Below are positions 24,501 through 35,448 of a stretch of DNA of 64,000 bases, in pieces (within the stretch, counting starts at the first letter, position 1; the number at the start of each line of letters is the position of its first letter). Source of the DNA: Acorus gramineus. Taxonomy: Eukaryota > Streptophyta > Magnoliopsida > Acorales > Acoraceae. The notes beneath the pieces are model-generated. The model worked only from the letters and a program-made list of their open reading frames with translations, was not told the DNA's origin and did no database searches. Where the stretch lies: NCBI GenBank assembly GCA_030737835.1, contig CM060847.1, positions 7,204,584 through 7,268,583 of the forward strand, in the 5' to 3' direction. The translations under genes were made by a program, and so were the position numbers.

Positions 24501-27500
24501 TACTAGAATTTGCATGGTTAATTAAATCCTCTCCACACCACAATCACTAATATTTACATATTCCATCTATTCTTAATGTGGATATGAAACTAATTTCCTG
24601 GTGAACAGTAAAATCTGTATGACAAGAACTCTTATGTTTTTAAGGAAAATTTCTAAGAAGTGAATGCCTTGAATTTATATCAATTACTTTGGCAGATCAC
24701 CATTTGAGCAAAAGCTTTTTAGCATTGTCATTGCACCAACTATCGAGCTATATCTCATCATTCCGGATTAAATTTATGAATCAAAGTATAGTCCATGATG
24801 TATATGAGACTAATTTTTACAACCATTTATCAGCCTGATCAATCGCCTACTGGACTGAAGTCAAAATTCAAGGTAGGGAAGTTGATGAGCAAGGGAGAGG
24901 CCTCCCATTCCCCTACTTTTGCTAGGCCAAGTCAGTGATTAGGAAGATCTACCCTTTTTTACCCTTGAATGGTGGGTGGCATCTAAAACTGTAAGTACAA
25001 AGCTAAAAAGGGAATAAACAAAAAAGTAAACCCCCAGAGATGACCGCTCAATTACAAAATTCCCATCTCTGTTCAATATTGATGTGGTTAACCCCCACAT
25101 TGTGCTCCCTCAAGCCTTAAAGCTGCCAATACTCCATGTCAAGTATTTCCACATAAATTGGCTTCATTTGAAATAAAAATAAAAATGATCCTCATGACAG
25201 CAAATCACATGGTAAAGCTACCATGCTGGTTACACTTTTTGAGCTCATGCAACAAGAGAGGAATATGAATATCGCAGACTTGAAAGAATTGGGGGGGGGA
25301 GATACCTCACTTCTGAATTCTTCAAGTGCATCACCTGATATATCTTGGTCTAAGAACTTCTTAATGGCAACTTCCTGGAAAAAGCAAGGTACTAAATGTA
25401 AGATTTAAAGAAATAACAGGGATAGATCCATATTCATATTGATATGATACTTCAAAAAATACTCATTGATAAACCACAAGCATTCCTTCTCTCTTTTTTT
25501 GACGAAAGTTGGGATCACTATGTGTAATTTGATTTTCAAAAAACAGAGGCCTATTGTCAAGCCAGGAACAGGATATAAACTCTCACAACCTACTAGAATT
25601 ATGGTGCACCTGTCCTTTTTCCTCTCTTAATCTCACAACACACGATGATAATGGACTGAATTGGCTGGGAAAGCTTATCTTTCTAATAAAGTGATATATA
25701 CATAGGATAGGCTGGCAATTTAATGGATGATAGTTTTGGCTGATGGTGATTGGAAACTTAAATGGGGCAACTGCTTTGATGGACTGCTGTCTAGCACTCA
25801 TACTTGGGCACCTACCTTGGACCTAGACATACCGAGGATGCCGCAGACCTCCTAGGCAAGGTGGGGCACCTTCAGAAAACAAAAATGCTGCTACCTAAGC
25901 AGCCAGTCATCATCATATAAGATTATAAAACACCGGTTGAAATGCTCGACAGAAATGGTACTGACATGACTGATTTAGATCAAGACAACTAATATAAAAA
26001 AAATCTGACAATCTGTAAAATATCTTGCTACACGTAGGACATACCCCTAGTTTATCCTTCTAATTTGGATAATGAACACTAAATTATTACATGACAAATA
26101 TATTAGTACAACCTCTTCATTTAGCCAATTGTTATGTTATGTAGAATGGAAAAAATGTCAGCCTTTAGTTGTGCTCAAAATGTGAATCACTGAGCTTGAA
26201 TCCATAAAACAAGACAACATCGACTTGAACAGAATCCAGAAGTTAATTGAGCAACTTACAGTTCCATGCCAATCACCACGATACACCTCTCCATAGGATC
26301 CTGCCGGAAAAGTATCATGATAAGAAAAGTAAAAAACCATGCATGTGAAGTAAAAAAACATCAATGCCCCAATATGTAAAGACATGCCCTACACAGTGAA
26401 GAAATAATATGTGAAGAATTTACCAAGTCCTATACGCTCGCCCATAGTAATTTCCTCCCACTGAATTTCCCATTCTGCGACATCATCAATCGCAACATCA
26501 GATTTGTTGCTCTCATTTCGCGAAGACTTGTACAAAATTATTTCAGCTTCTTGTTGATCCAGAACAACATCAGGTTTTTGCCTGATGCCACCATCAGGCT
26601 TATGACTGTTTCCTGGTTGCTCATAACAAGCAGAATCTGTTACGTTGTTCCTTTTATCAATACCCAAGTTCTTGTCACATGTAGCACTGATCACCAAAGG
26701 AGGGCATATCTCCAACTGCTCATACTGCCTGCTTACAGCAGCCGTAGCTGCTATCACTGCCGCAGCAGTAGCAGTTGCAGCAGCAGTTGCGGGAACTTCA
26801 GTATTTGAGTTGGAAGTTGCTTTAGCTACAGAAACCACCATTGATGAAGCAACAACAGCTGCTGTTGCTGCTGCTGCAGTTACAGGCATGTGTTTTAGCA
26901 ACTTCATTGGGGAACTGTCCTGCGACTGTGCACATGATTTTTCAGATTGAGATGAGCAAGGAGGGCCACTTGCTTCTTGCAAATCCAGTGTGCGCTGAAC
27001 CCCCAAACCATCAACAGGCTTCTGTTGTTCCAGCTGTGGCCTGAAAGGCACTGCTTTTTGTTGCACATTTTGCTTGGGCAGAGGAGGCAAATGTCTATTA
27101 TCTTTCTTCCTCTTAGTCTCTTCTTCCTTATCTTCAGATTGATTCGCATCCTCAACAATTAAAACTTCTTGCTCTTCAGAATATATGTCAGAGAACAAGT
27201 TTCGCGGTGCAACAACGCCACTTTCCAATAGTACATCATGAAGTTTCTGTGCTAAACTTGGATTTTCTTTGGCTGCATCAATCATGTATTGTGACACATT
27301 GTTTACTTTCACCCGACGTGCAGCAGGAGAACAAGCCCCTTCTGTCCAAGTAGGAGATCTAGCATGATTATAAGGGTGATTCAGCCTTGTAGAGATTTCG
27401 TGGTCCAACACCTCACCCTTGGAAGAGCTTGAGGAATCATCACAAGTTCTTGATTCATTATCCATTGCCCTTTTATCGGGAAATTCCTCAAAGGAACAAC

Positions 27501-30500
27501 TTCTTTGATCCTCATGAAACCTAGATTCATCCAAATTATCTCTCTCATTAAATCTCTTTTCCACTGTCTCACTCTCAGAGCAGCAGCCAATCGAACTAGT
27601 TGCACCACTACTAGTAGAGACAACATGGCAGTTGTCGACATCCCCAAGAGATGAACCCATCCCCAAGAGATGAACCAAGTGGTGAAAAAGGTGTTTCATA
27701 TTCAGTTTGTGGTCCTGCTGTATCGGATGGGATAAGAGTGCCGGGGTCTCCCATAAGGTCTACAATGAACTCCCTGACATGCAAATGTTTTGGATCAATA
27801 AATTCCAATATAGGATTGTTCCTATAAGGGATATCGTTTGGATCAATAGTAAAGTGCTCAGGCTAACAAGACAGTTATGGGTTCAGGTCATGAGAGCACT
27901 CATTTTGTGCAAAAAATATATATATATTTGGACCATATCCAGTCTCTCCCCTCCCAACACCCTGCTACATGCAGGACTACTCTAAGTGATGGCTTATATT
28001 GGACAAGCAATCCAGATCCAGGTTCATAAATATGATAACCAAATTTGCAAAACCAAATTTGCAATGAATGTACATTTTCCCTACCTGTGTGATTGGGCGT
28101 GCGTGTGCTTACGTGGGTGGGTGGGTTGAGGGGGTTGCTGTTGTCAATGTTTGGGATGGAAATTGAGATTGTTAATTTCTGTGATTTACCTGCCATCATT
28201 AAACTTTACAATGTTCACAGCCCCATCATCAAGGCCAGTATATTGCTGCGCTTTCACTAATTGGCATGGAACACCTATACTATCAGCCAAAACCTGAGAT
28301 AAAAATTTATACCAGTTATGCTAGAGGAATGTTTAAAAAATGATAGACAGGTAATCTAGCACAGGGATCAAATAACTATTCCAACTGAGATTTACTCAAT
28401 AAAGTATACGTATATACACACACCAATAAAAGGAACATGGCTGATTGTCCACCTTTCTGGCTATGTACCTCTTGGTTTTTAAAATACTGGTGGATAGCCA
28501 ACCTTTTATTAAAAAAAAAAAAGTAGAACACAGAAAAATTTGACATGAAATAGCCCACAGTGGTATTAGCCTATTAGGTTCCATATGTGACTGAAGGATA
28601 AGGAAATTAAAAGATTAGAAGGAAAACAACAGTCATTCAAAATCTAAATAATATTTACATAATAATATAATATTTTTACGAATCATACAAGCGGAATATT
28701 TATAACCATCATAGACCAAGCAACATGAGTAAATTAAGAAAGAAAAGCAATGTATACACTGACAAGAAGTGAAACAAAACTATTCAACTCTATTAAGATA
28801 AGCATAATAGTATATTACTTCATGAGTGAAAATGTTGAAAAACTAATATTTAATTAGAAGAATAGAAAGAACCTTAAACAATAACGCCCGATGACGAGCC
28901 AACCCAACTGTCAAACGGCCAAGAGGCAGCACCATGTTACCAACACTTGACCTCAAGTGATTACTTAACATCCTCCATGCTTTCAGCATGCGCTCAGGAT
29001 CCCCAACTGGCCCACCCATATAATCAGAAACCAAAACGGCGAGCTTTTGTACCAAATCTCTGCCATTGAAATTTAGAGAACCCTCTCCAGACTGAACAGT
29101 CATTACACGCACCCTCCGTTCAAGTGTTAAAAGGTCAGCATCTTCTGCTCTATTGACTAATATAGCTTCACAGCTGATATTATCTGACATTGGCATCCCT
29201 TGCAGATCAACAAGTGAAGGCATTGTCACTGAAGTAGGTTCGGCCAAAATGCCGTATAGATCATAGAAGCCATCCAATATCTTATCATCGTAGCTAAGAG
29301 CATTGTAATTCTGTGAAGCATGGACAAATCTACCATGAGATAGGTTAGAAAGCAATTAAAGAGAGAGAAAAAAAATTCTTTCATAGTGACTTTGACAAAT
29401 AATATCAGTTAGATCATGAAAGTATAGCTTCCATGTGTAAGAATGAACGTATGCATATCATAAAATCCAAAAGAGATAAAACTTTTTAATCCGAGCTTTA
29501 AGGCTCTTTTATTTATGTTTTTCATCTTTGAAGTGGTCCCAATTATCCTCTAGTTCAAAAAATCCACACTTTGAGCAATTCCAAGGAAAAATAGGACCAA
29601 CTGTAGTTGACCAATCCTAATAAAATCATCATTGTGCAGCTAAACGGTGGATGTTGTCCCATACCATTATGTAAACATATTGTGTCTTACAATACGTTAA
29701 GAATCCAAAACAATACAAAAAATTCGTAGCAATGCTTAAGTGATAGTTTTGATTAATTATAGAGGGAATCCCAATCTTTTTTTTAAAAAAAAAGGAAGAA
29801 AGTGGCTGAGATCTGATGTGACCAATAACATGCAATTTTTGGTTTTGTTTGACAGTTGAGCTTGGAGCAAAATTGCCCAGATTATGATTGAAATAAATTC
29901 CCTTTGAAATGGTTTTCATTTCGTAATTTATTATTTCTATGTTTTAATGCGATTTGTTAGACTAAGGTGTGAATTTGAAACATAAAGCTAGAGTTAGAAT
30001 TGAAATATTTGAGATGCTTGTTTCTAAGGGTGTGTTTGGAAACGCTTGGAAAAGTATGATTTTGAATAAAATAGCTTTAATAAAACTCGATTCCTAGGAA
30101 GTTCACTTTCTGTGCTTTTTAAAAAGCATCCTTTTTGTACTAAAACTTCAACAAACTCTTTAATGAAGCTCGCTTTTGTGGAGGTATTTGGAAATGCATT
30201 TGCGCATTTCACTTTTTAAAAAAAAAATCATGCTCAAACGCATTTCCAAACTCTACCTTAGACAACAACTTTTAATTATTTCATTAGTTTCTTAAGAACC
30301 AATTACTAGAATGGTTCCAAGCCTAACAAAAGAGTATCCCACAACCATACCCCTGTTTGGGTGCAAGGTAGCCTTATCCGATATAGATAGATATTTTGGG
30401 ACAGATAGCTACAAAGTAGTTTGCTTTTTTATATTTTTATTTTATTCCATTATTGTTATTTTTGTTTTAACCCTTGATTGGGGTGTGACATAAGCTTATC

Positions 30501-31552
30501 CGAGGTAGATTTGTATTTTGTGATGGATAGCTATCGGGGCTTTTCCTTATTCTGTCGTCATAATATTGTCATTTGATATTGTTTGGGGGTGTATTGAGTT
30601 ATGGATAGACTATGTCATCCTCCCCACAGATTCCCTAGTAAGGCTTATGCTAATTTATCCGGATATAGTTATCGGGTTTTATCCATGCTAAACAAATGGT
30701 TTTTTTTTTGCTATCCCACCCTTGTCGGGACCTATTTCACACCCCAAAAGGAGGCTTAGTTTTTTTTTTTCTTTCCAAATAGCATAATGTATGGATAAGT
30801 TATTCCATCCCCTTCAGAATTATTAGCAGGACTTATGTGTTTTTTTTTTTGTTTTTTTTATAACAGGGGGACTCTCCGTGGCTAACCTTATGGTTAAGCT
30901 GGGAAAGCTACATTCGCCTGTTTGTCCTTGGTCTCACATAGCAGGACTTATGTTAGCTTTTTCAGGCATAACTATTGGGTTCTGTCCACAGATAACGAAC
31001 AGTTTTGCGGCATTCTACTCCTATCATACCCTTATTCCGCACCCCAAAATGAGGGCAAGTATTTGGAAAGGGATAATAACCTTCATGAAGAAAGATCTAT
31101 TCCCCTACTATTCAACACATGCATGGTTGTAAACACATTCTAGACATATAGAAAAGTAAAGAGAGAGGCCAACTAACCCAATATTGATAAGCCAGGACCT
31201 CGGCCTGCGTACGCTCCGGAGCACATGATTCAAGGCTGATCCTCTTCACCGCCTCGATCTGCGCGGCCTCCGGATCCTCTCTCGCGCTCATCTCCAGCGC
31301 CAGCCGCACCTGGTACTCCTCCATCTCCGCCTCTCCCGCCGCCGCCGCCTCCCCGCCTCTCCCGCCACCGCCGCCAGGAGAATCCACCCTCTCAAGAACA
31401 GATGCCAAGACCGCTGCCGCCTCCGCCGTGCGGTCCGAGCCGTCTCGCTTGCCCGACGAGCTGAACCAATTAGAGAATCCCGAGAGGGGCCTCTGCTTCT
31501 TGGACGATTTCTTATCGGACATGATGTGCAGATTCTTGAGTAGGTTTTTCAT
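21581..31552 (-). CDS. Raf-like MAPKKK of the EDR1/SIS8 group, frame broken in exon 4
   Basis: Thirteen exons (5' to 3' on the minus strand): 31178-31552, 28873-29310, 28190-28293, 26424-27773, 26260-26300, 25306-25374, 24232-24332, 23599-23677, 23399-23497, 23228-23296, 22698-22747, 22429-22605, 21581-21725. The start is [19 protein letters not shown]. The EDR1-type N-terminal domain spans exons 1-4 ([35 protein letters not shown]). An Ala-rich linker follows, then a complete kinase domain: [20 protein letters not shown] (Gly loop), VAIKKF (Lys), [28 protein letters not shown]. The Ala-rich linker and kinase most resemble Arabidopsis Raf3 (MAP3K-delta-4); relatives act in sugar, salt and pathogen signalling. 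All splice phases agree except exon 4, where a perfect 19-bp tandem duplication shifts the frame. As sequenced, translation stops after about 359 aa, before the kinase. With one copy of the unit the protein would be 1025 aa. Confidence 0.92.
27639..27676 (-). repeat. Perfect 19-bp tandem duplication inside MAPKKK exon 4
   Basis: The unit CATCCCCAAGAGATGAACC occurs twice without a mismatch (27639-27657 and 27658-27676). Because 19 is not a multiple of 3, it separates the upstream frame (...PLGSSLGD) from the downstream frame ([12 protein letters not shown]). The junction also creates an ATG (27658-27660, minus strand) in frame with the kinase half. Confidence 0.95.
30024..30260. repeat. MITE in MAPKKK intron 1
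   Basis: The ends TAAGGGTGTGTTTGGAAACG and GCATTTCCAAACTCTACCTTA pair as an imperfect terminal inverted repeat. About 235 bp, non-coding. The following 30340-31070 stretch of the same intron carries diverged direct repeats (words CACCCCAAAA and TTATCCG), probably further element remnants. Confidence 0.5.
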
Positions 31553-33735
31553 GGAACCCAAAAATTGGGAATTTGTTGTGGGTTTTGGTTCTCTTTTGCT
31601 TCCAAACCCACCATGAAAACCTTACTCACAAGGAAAAAAAAAAGAAAGAAGAAGAATAGATCGATCAAATATTTACAAGGATGTTCATTATAGAATGACT
31701 TTTTAAGTGAATTTTTAATGGCAAGTCAATGACCAGAAAAGTAGTAGCAGAAGCAGCAAAGACTTTGATTGGTTTATTTATTTTTCATTTATTTTTTGGG
31801 TTTTTGTTTGGAATGATTATTTCATGTTTGTTCAAGATTCATTTTCAATAAAGCCAAAGAAGAGAAGGCAGTGAGCATGAATGTGATGGGAGATGAAAAA
31901 AGAAATGGGTTTCCTCTTCATATCATATAGTATAGGATTCAATGATAGATCGATATCTCACTTCTTAGTATTTTGATTTTAAGCCTCAAATTTAAAAAAT
32001 ATGTTCATTTCTAGTTTCTCTTTAAATCTAAAAAAAAAAAATAATTTAATGATAAGTGCTCTCAGAAACTAAAAAATAACATATCTTTTAATTCTAAGAA
32101 TTAAAATCAAAATATAAAAAAATGATGAATCGATTAATAAATCCTATAATTTATGAGGACTTAAAAATAAAAAATCCAAAAGAAATGAAAGAGGAACAGA
32201 AGAAGAAAGTGCCTAAAAGTTTCTGTGTGGAGCCCACCTGAGAGCTGCTTGTTGTTTGATCGCAACACCCGTGTTTGGGTAATGCCCCAGATTGGGCAGT
32301 GCATTGGATATTTTTATGGGCGCCGTGCTCTACACCCTCCTCTATCACTGTTACCCTCTCTCGAAGCATCTCTAAGTGATACGTGACTAATTAAGTTGTT
32401 AAAGTGTCAGCATTTTATATATTAATTACACTCTCATTTATTATATTTTTATTTAATAGGTTATTGTTGTTTAATGAACTAATTAAATAAAATAGTTAAA
32501 ATAATAGTAGACTCCACTCTCCGCCCACTCAATCTAAATGTATTTTTTTTAATTTTTTAATGAAAACAATCAGGTGAGACTCATATTTTACTAGTTAAAA
32601 TACTAGCTACAATTAGTTTGAAATATAAGGTCTCACAAATGGGACTCACACCTCTATTAAAATAATATTTTTATATATTTATGTAATAAGTTGATACTAA
32701 TATGTTAGTTAATATATCCAATAGAGATGTTCACAACGTTGTACCAAGAGGAAAAAAAAAAAAAACACCAACCTTCCGGCTAAGCCTCGTCTCGAGTTCC
32801 TCAAAAAAAATATTCTTAAAAAGTAGCTAGTTTAGCTCACTCGGCCTCGACGGTACAATCTTGTCAAGATTTTCATCATTGGTATTGAATTTGACTTGAT
32901 GATAAATAAAAAAAATGGTTTTTTTATATATCCCCATAGAAAAAAAAATTATATTTTCAAAATACTCATTTGGGTTTCTTAAAAACATAGTCATTTTAAA
33001 ATTCTACTACCATCAATGTTTCTCTGAAGATTAAAATATTGCGTTAATGTTCTTTTAATAGGTGTTTATACAAATTATAAATATATAAAATATGAACCAC
33101 AGCAAATTTTGATATATCAGATTTAAATTACAATTAATGTTAATTATACTTTATTAATTTTTTGAACATGTCACAACCACAATGATCAATGTATTTAAAA
33201 TTTAAAGATATCTCGTTTTTAAGATATGTGTACAAATATAAATAAAGACAATTTTTTTCTTAGGAAGATCAGTATAAAATATATATACTAATTATTAGAC
33301 ACATATCAAAACATATGATACAACATTTCAATATATATATATATATATATCTTATTTATTAAAGAAAAAATAGTCAATTTTTATATTTATAAGATATTAA
33401 GTTAAAAATCTGTTGTATATTTTGTTGATGAGCGTTATTACACGCAGTTTTATTTACAGCCTCAAATATAGTTTCACATATGTCGTTAGCTATCTAGCGA
33501 GACATACCTCTTTAGGTGAGGTATACACCTTGATAAATTTTTTTACATTTGTTAAAAATAAATTTATTCAATTTAAAATTGAGTGATATATCATGTAGAT
33601 GATGTTTATTATTTTTGAAAAATAAAAACATGTGGGACTGTTCTAACATTCCTTTGTACACGTACCACTAATATTTGCATTTGAAAACAAAATGGAGGGT
33701 GTGCAGACAAAAAAAGGGTGCAAACATAAACACAC
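31553..33735. other. Upstream spacer of the MAPKKK gene
   Basis: AT-rich, with no gene. It contains the MAPKKK promoter and 5' UTR (just above 31553), a possible SINE head at 32823-32900, a short TA run near 33330-33350, and a diverged repeat at about 33430-33620 (word GAGGTATACACC) related to 15930-16140. Confidence 0.45.
32823..32900 (+). repeat. Possible tRNA-derived SINE head
   Basis: TAGCTAGTTTAGCTCACTCGG resembles a pol III A-box region. A B-box-like GGTATTGAATTTGAC follows about 50 bp on. Degenerate, identified by eye. Confidence 0.3.
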
Positions 33736-35263
33736 GGGTGCCTCTAATTGCACCCCTCAAATTGGGGTGTACACCCCTAATAAACAGATAGTGTATAAAA
33801 GATCTATTTATATTGGATCATGTACACACTCCTTTATTTAAACACCTACCATTTCCTTTTACAAAAAAAACCCTCTATATGCTGCACACCTTCTCCACAA
33901 CCTTAAACTCTCCCTTTCCTGTGCCCACGAGAGAACGCATAAGGAGGAGGAGTAGTCAGCCGATTGAAGCGGTAGAGAAAGAGGTCCGGCTAACAACGCG
34001 GTGGTCTTAAACCAAGAAGTTCGGCTCAAAAATCATTATGGCATTAAGGCCCTTAAACATTTGGATTTGTGTTCCTCCGTGTTTGTGTATGTTTAGGGTT
34101 TGGGATGGTGAAAATTTGTAGGGTTTCTCTAGAGTTTGTTTCTATAGTCTTATATGCACATTCACAATCTAGAACACGTGCGACAATAACAGTGTCGGTA
34201 TTCTGTATTTATGTCAACATTAATTGTATCATGGGAATCACAGAATTGAACCTGTAGCATCTGAAACTTGTGTGACAATATCAGTGTCGACATTCTGTAT
34301 TTATGTCAACACTTCTTGTGTCGCAGGAACACATAACTGAACTCGTAACATCTAGAACCTGTGCGACAATAGCAGTGTCGATATTATGTATTTATGTCGA
34401 CAATGTTTGTGTCACGGGATCACAATACTGAACCCGTAGCATCTGGAACATGTGCACAAAAATAAATAAATCTCTTCATATCATATCAATCCATACATGA
34501 GAATATCTTAATGGAAAGACATGAATATATCTTATCCGACTGTTCTGGTGTCGAAGTAGACAGTTAGTGAAACCGGAGGTTCTGAACTCTCGTCGACACA
34601 TGCAATGTTAAGTGGAATAGAAATACATCGACACAAGGATGGTCGACACATCAACCAGTACCTTTAAATATTTTTTTTTCTAGGCGTATCGACATAATAA
34701 CTGTCGACAAAGTTAGATTATCTTGACAATTTCAGTGTCATCACGGTTATCTGAATATTTATTCAATTTTCTGGGACATTGTCGACAATAAAAGTGTCGA
34801 CGGATGTGATATACATTGACACTGGTAGTGTCATTACTATTAGCAAGAGCCCATTCTTCAATTTTCTAGGTGGTTCAACAAAAATAACACATTCATACAA
34901 GAGAGAGGTCACGAGATGCCGACGGAGAGGGAGAGCACGAGATGAGATGTCGACGGAGAAGAGAGCACGAGATGTCAACAGAGAGGGAGAGCACAAGACG
35001 ACAAGTATCGACGATGGAGAGAGAACACTGGGCGGCTTGAGTGGACAGTGAGGGAGAGCATGGAACAACTTGTGATGAGGGGAGGAGTGATGAAGAAAAC
35101 TAGGGCTCCTGGGTTTTCCCAATGCCTTCAAAGGGTGGGTGTGCTCAAAAAATCAAATCCCATTTTATATATAAGGGGTGTTTAAAAAATATGATGAATT
35201 TCTGTTGGGTGTATAAATATAGGGGTGTGCACCCCAATTTGAGGGGTGCAATTAGAGCCACTC
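33736..35263. mobile_element. Mutator-like non-autonomous transposon next to separase
   Basis: The ends form a ~41-bp terminal inverted repeat. The left end has GCCTCTAATTGCACCCCTCA then AATTGGGGTG; the right end carries the inverse complement (TGAGGGGTGCAATTAGAGCC). The flanking 9-mers TAAACACAC (33727-33735) and TAAACAAAC (35264-35272) match at 7 of 9 positions, as expected of an aged Mutator target duplication. No transposase is visible. The interior holds a 92-bp tandem array, many GTCGAC/TGTCGAC words, and a second GA-rich array near 34900-35010. The right end lies about 185 bp before the separase ATG, so the element probably supplies part of that promoter. Confidence 0.65.
34160..34460. 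repeat. 92-bp tandem repeat array inside the Mutator-like element
   Basis: The word TGYGACAATA..CAGTGTCG recurs at 34179, 34271 and 34362, with a degenerate fourth start at 34453, giving a period of 91-92 bp and just over three units. Each unit also carries a CTGTATTTATGTC-like word. Tandem subterminal arrays are known in Mutator-like and other DNA elements. Confidence 0.75.
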
Positions 35264-35448
35264 TAAACAAACACACACACACAGAAACCGGACATCAATT
35301 CCCGGATCTTAATTCGCAGTTTGGGCCCCCAACATCGAAGCCCCTCCGAAGCCCAAACCCTATTTTTCATTTTCCCGCCTCTCTTTCCTCCTCTTCCCCT
35401 GAAAAACAAACCCTCACCATCTCCTCCTCCTCCACCGCCCCAACAAAA
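35264..35448 (+). promoter_or_regulatory. Proximal separase promoter / 5' UTR
   Basis: Short spacer between the transposon end and the separase ATG, with an ACAC run and CT-rich sequence typical of a plant 5' UTR. No distinct TATA box is seen, so transcription may start at or inside the element. Confidence 0.35.

Noticed and set aside
26551-27162. Several plus-strand open frames with Leu/Ala/Ser runs
   Set aside because: They are antisense shadows of the Ala-rich linker of the MAPKKK exon 4.
31553-31561. Longer MAPKKK start (three extra codons) and, likewise, a longer RH58 start above 54920
   Set aside because: Both extensions begin at TTG, not ATG. The first true ATGs give MKNLL and METIR, the latter also conserved in the RH58 copy.
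34763-35131. 122- and 90-codon open frames inside the Mutator-like element
   Set aside because: They follow GA-rich internal repeats, show no transposase or host-protein similarity, and open on both strands.
35122-35448. In-frame upstream extension of the separase first exon
   Set aside because: The upstream codons are transposon end and 5' UTR sequence. The family N-terminus starts at [14 protein letters not shown], codon 35449.
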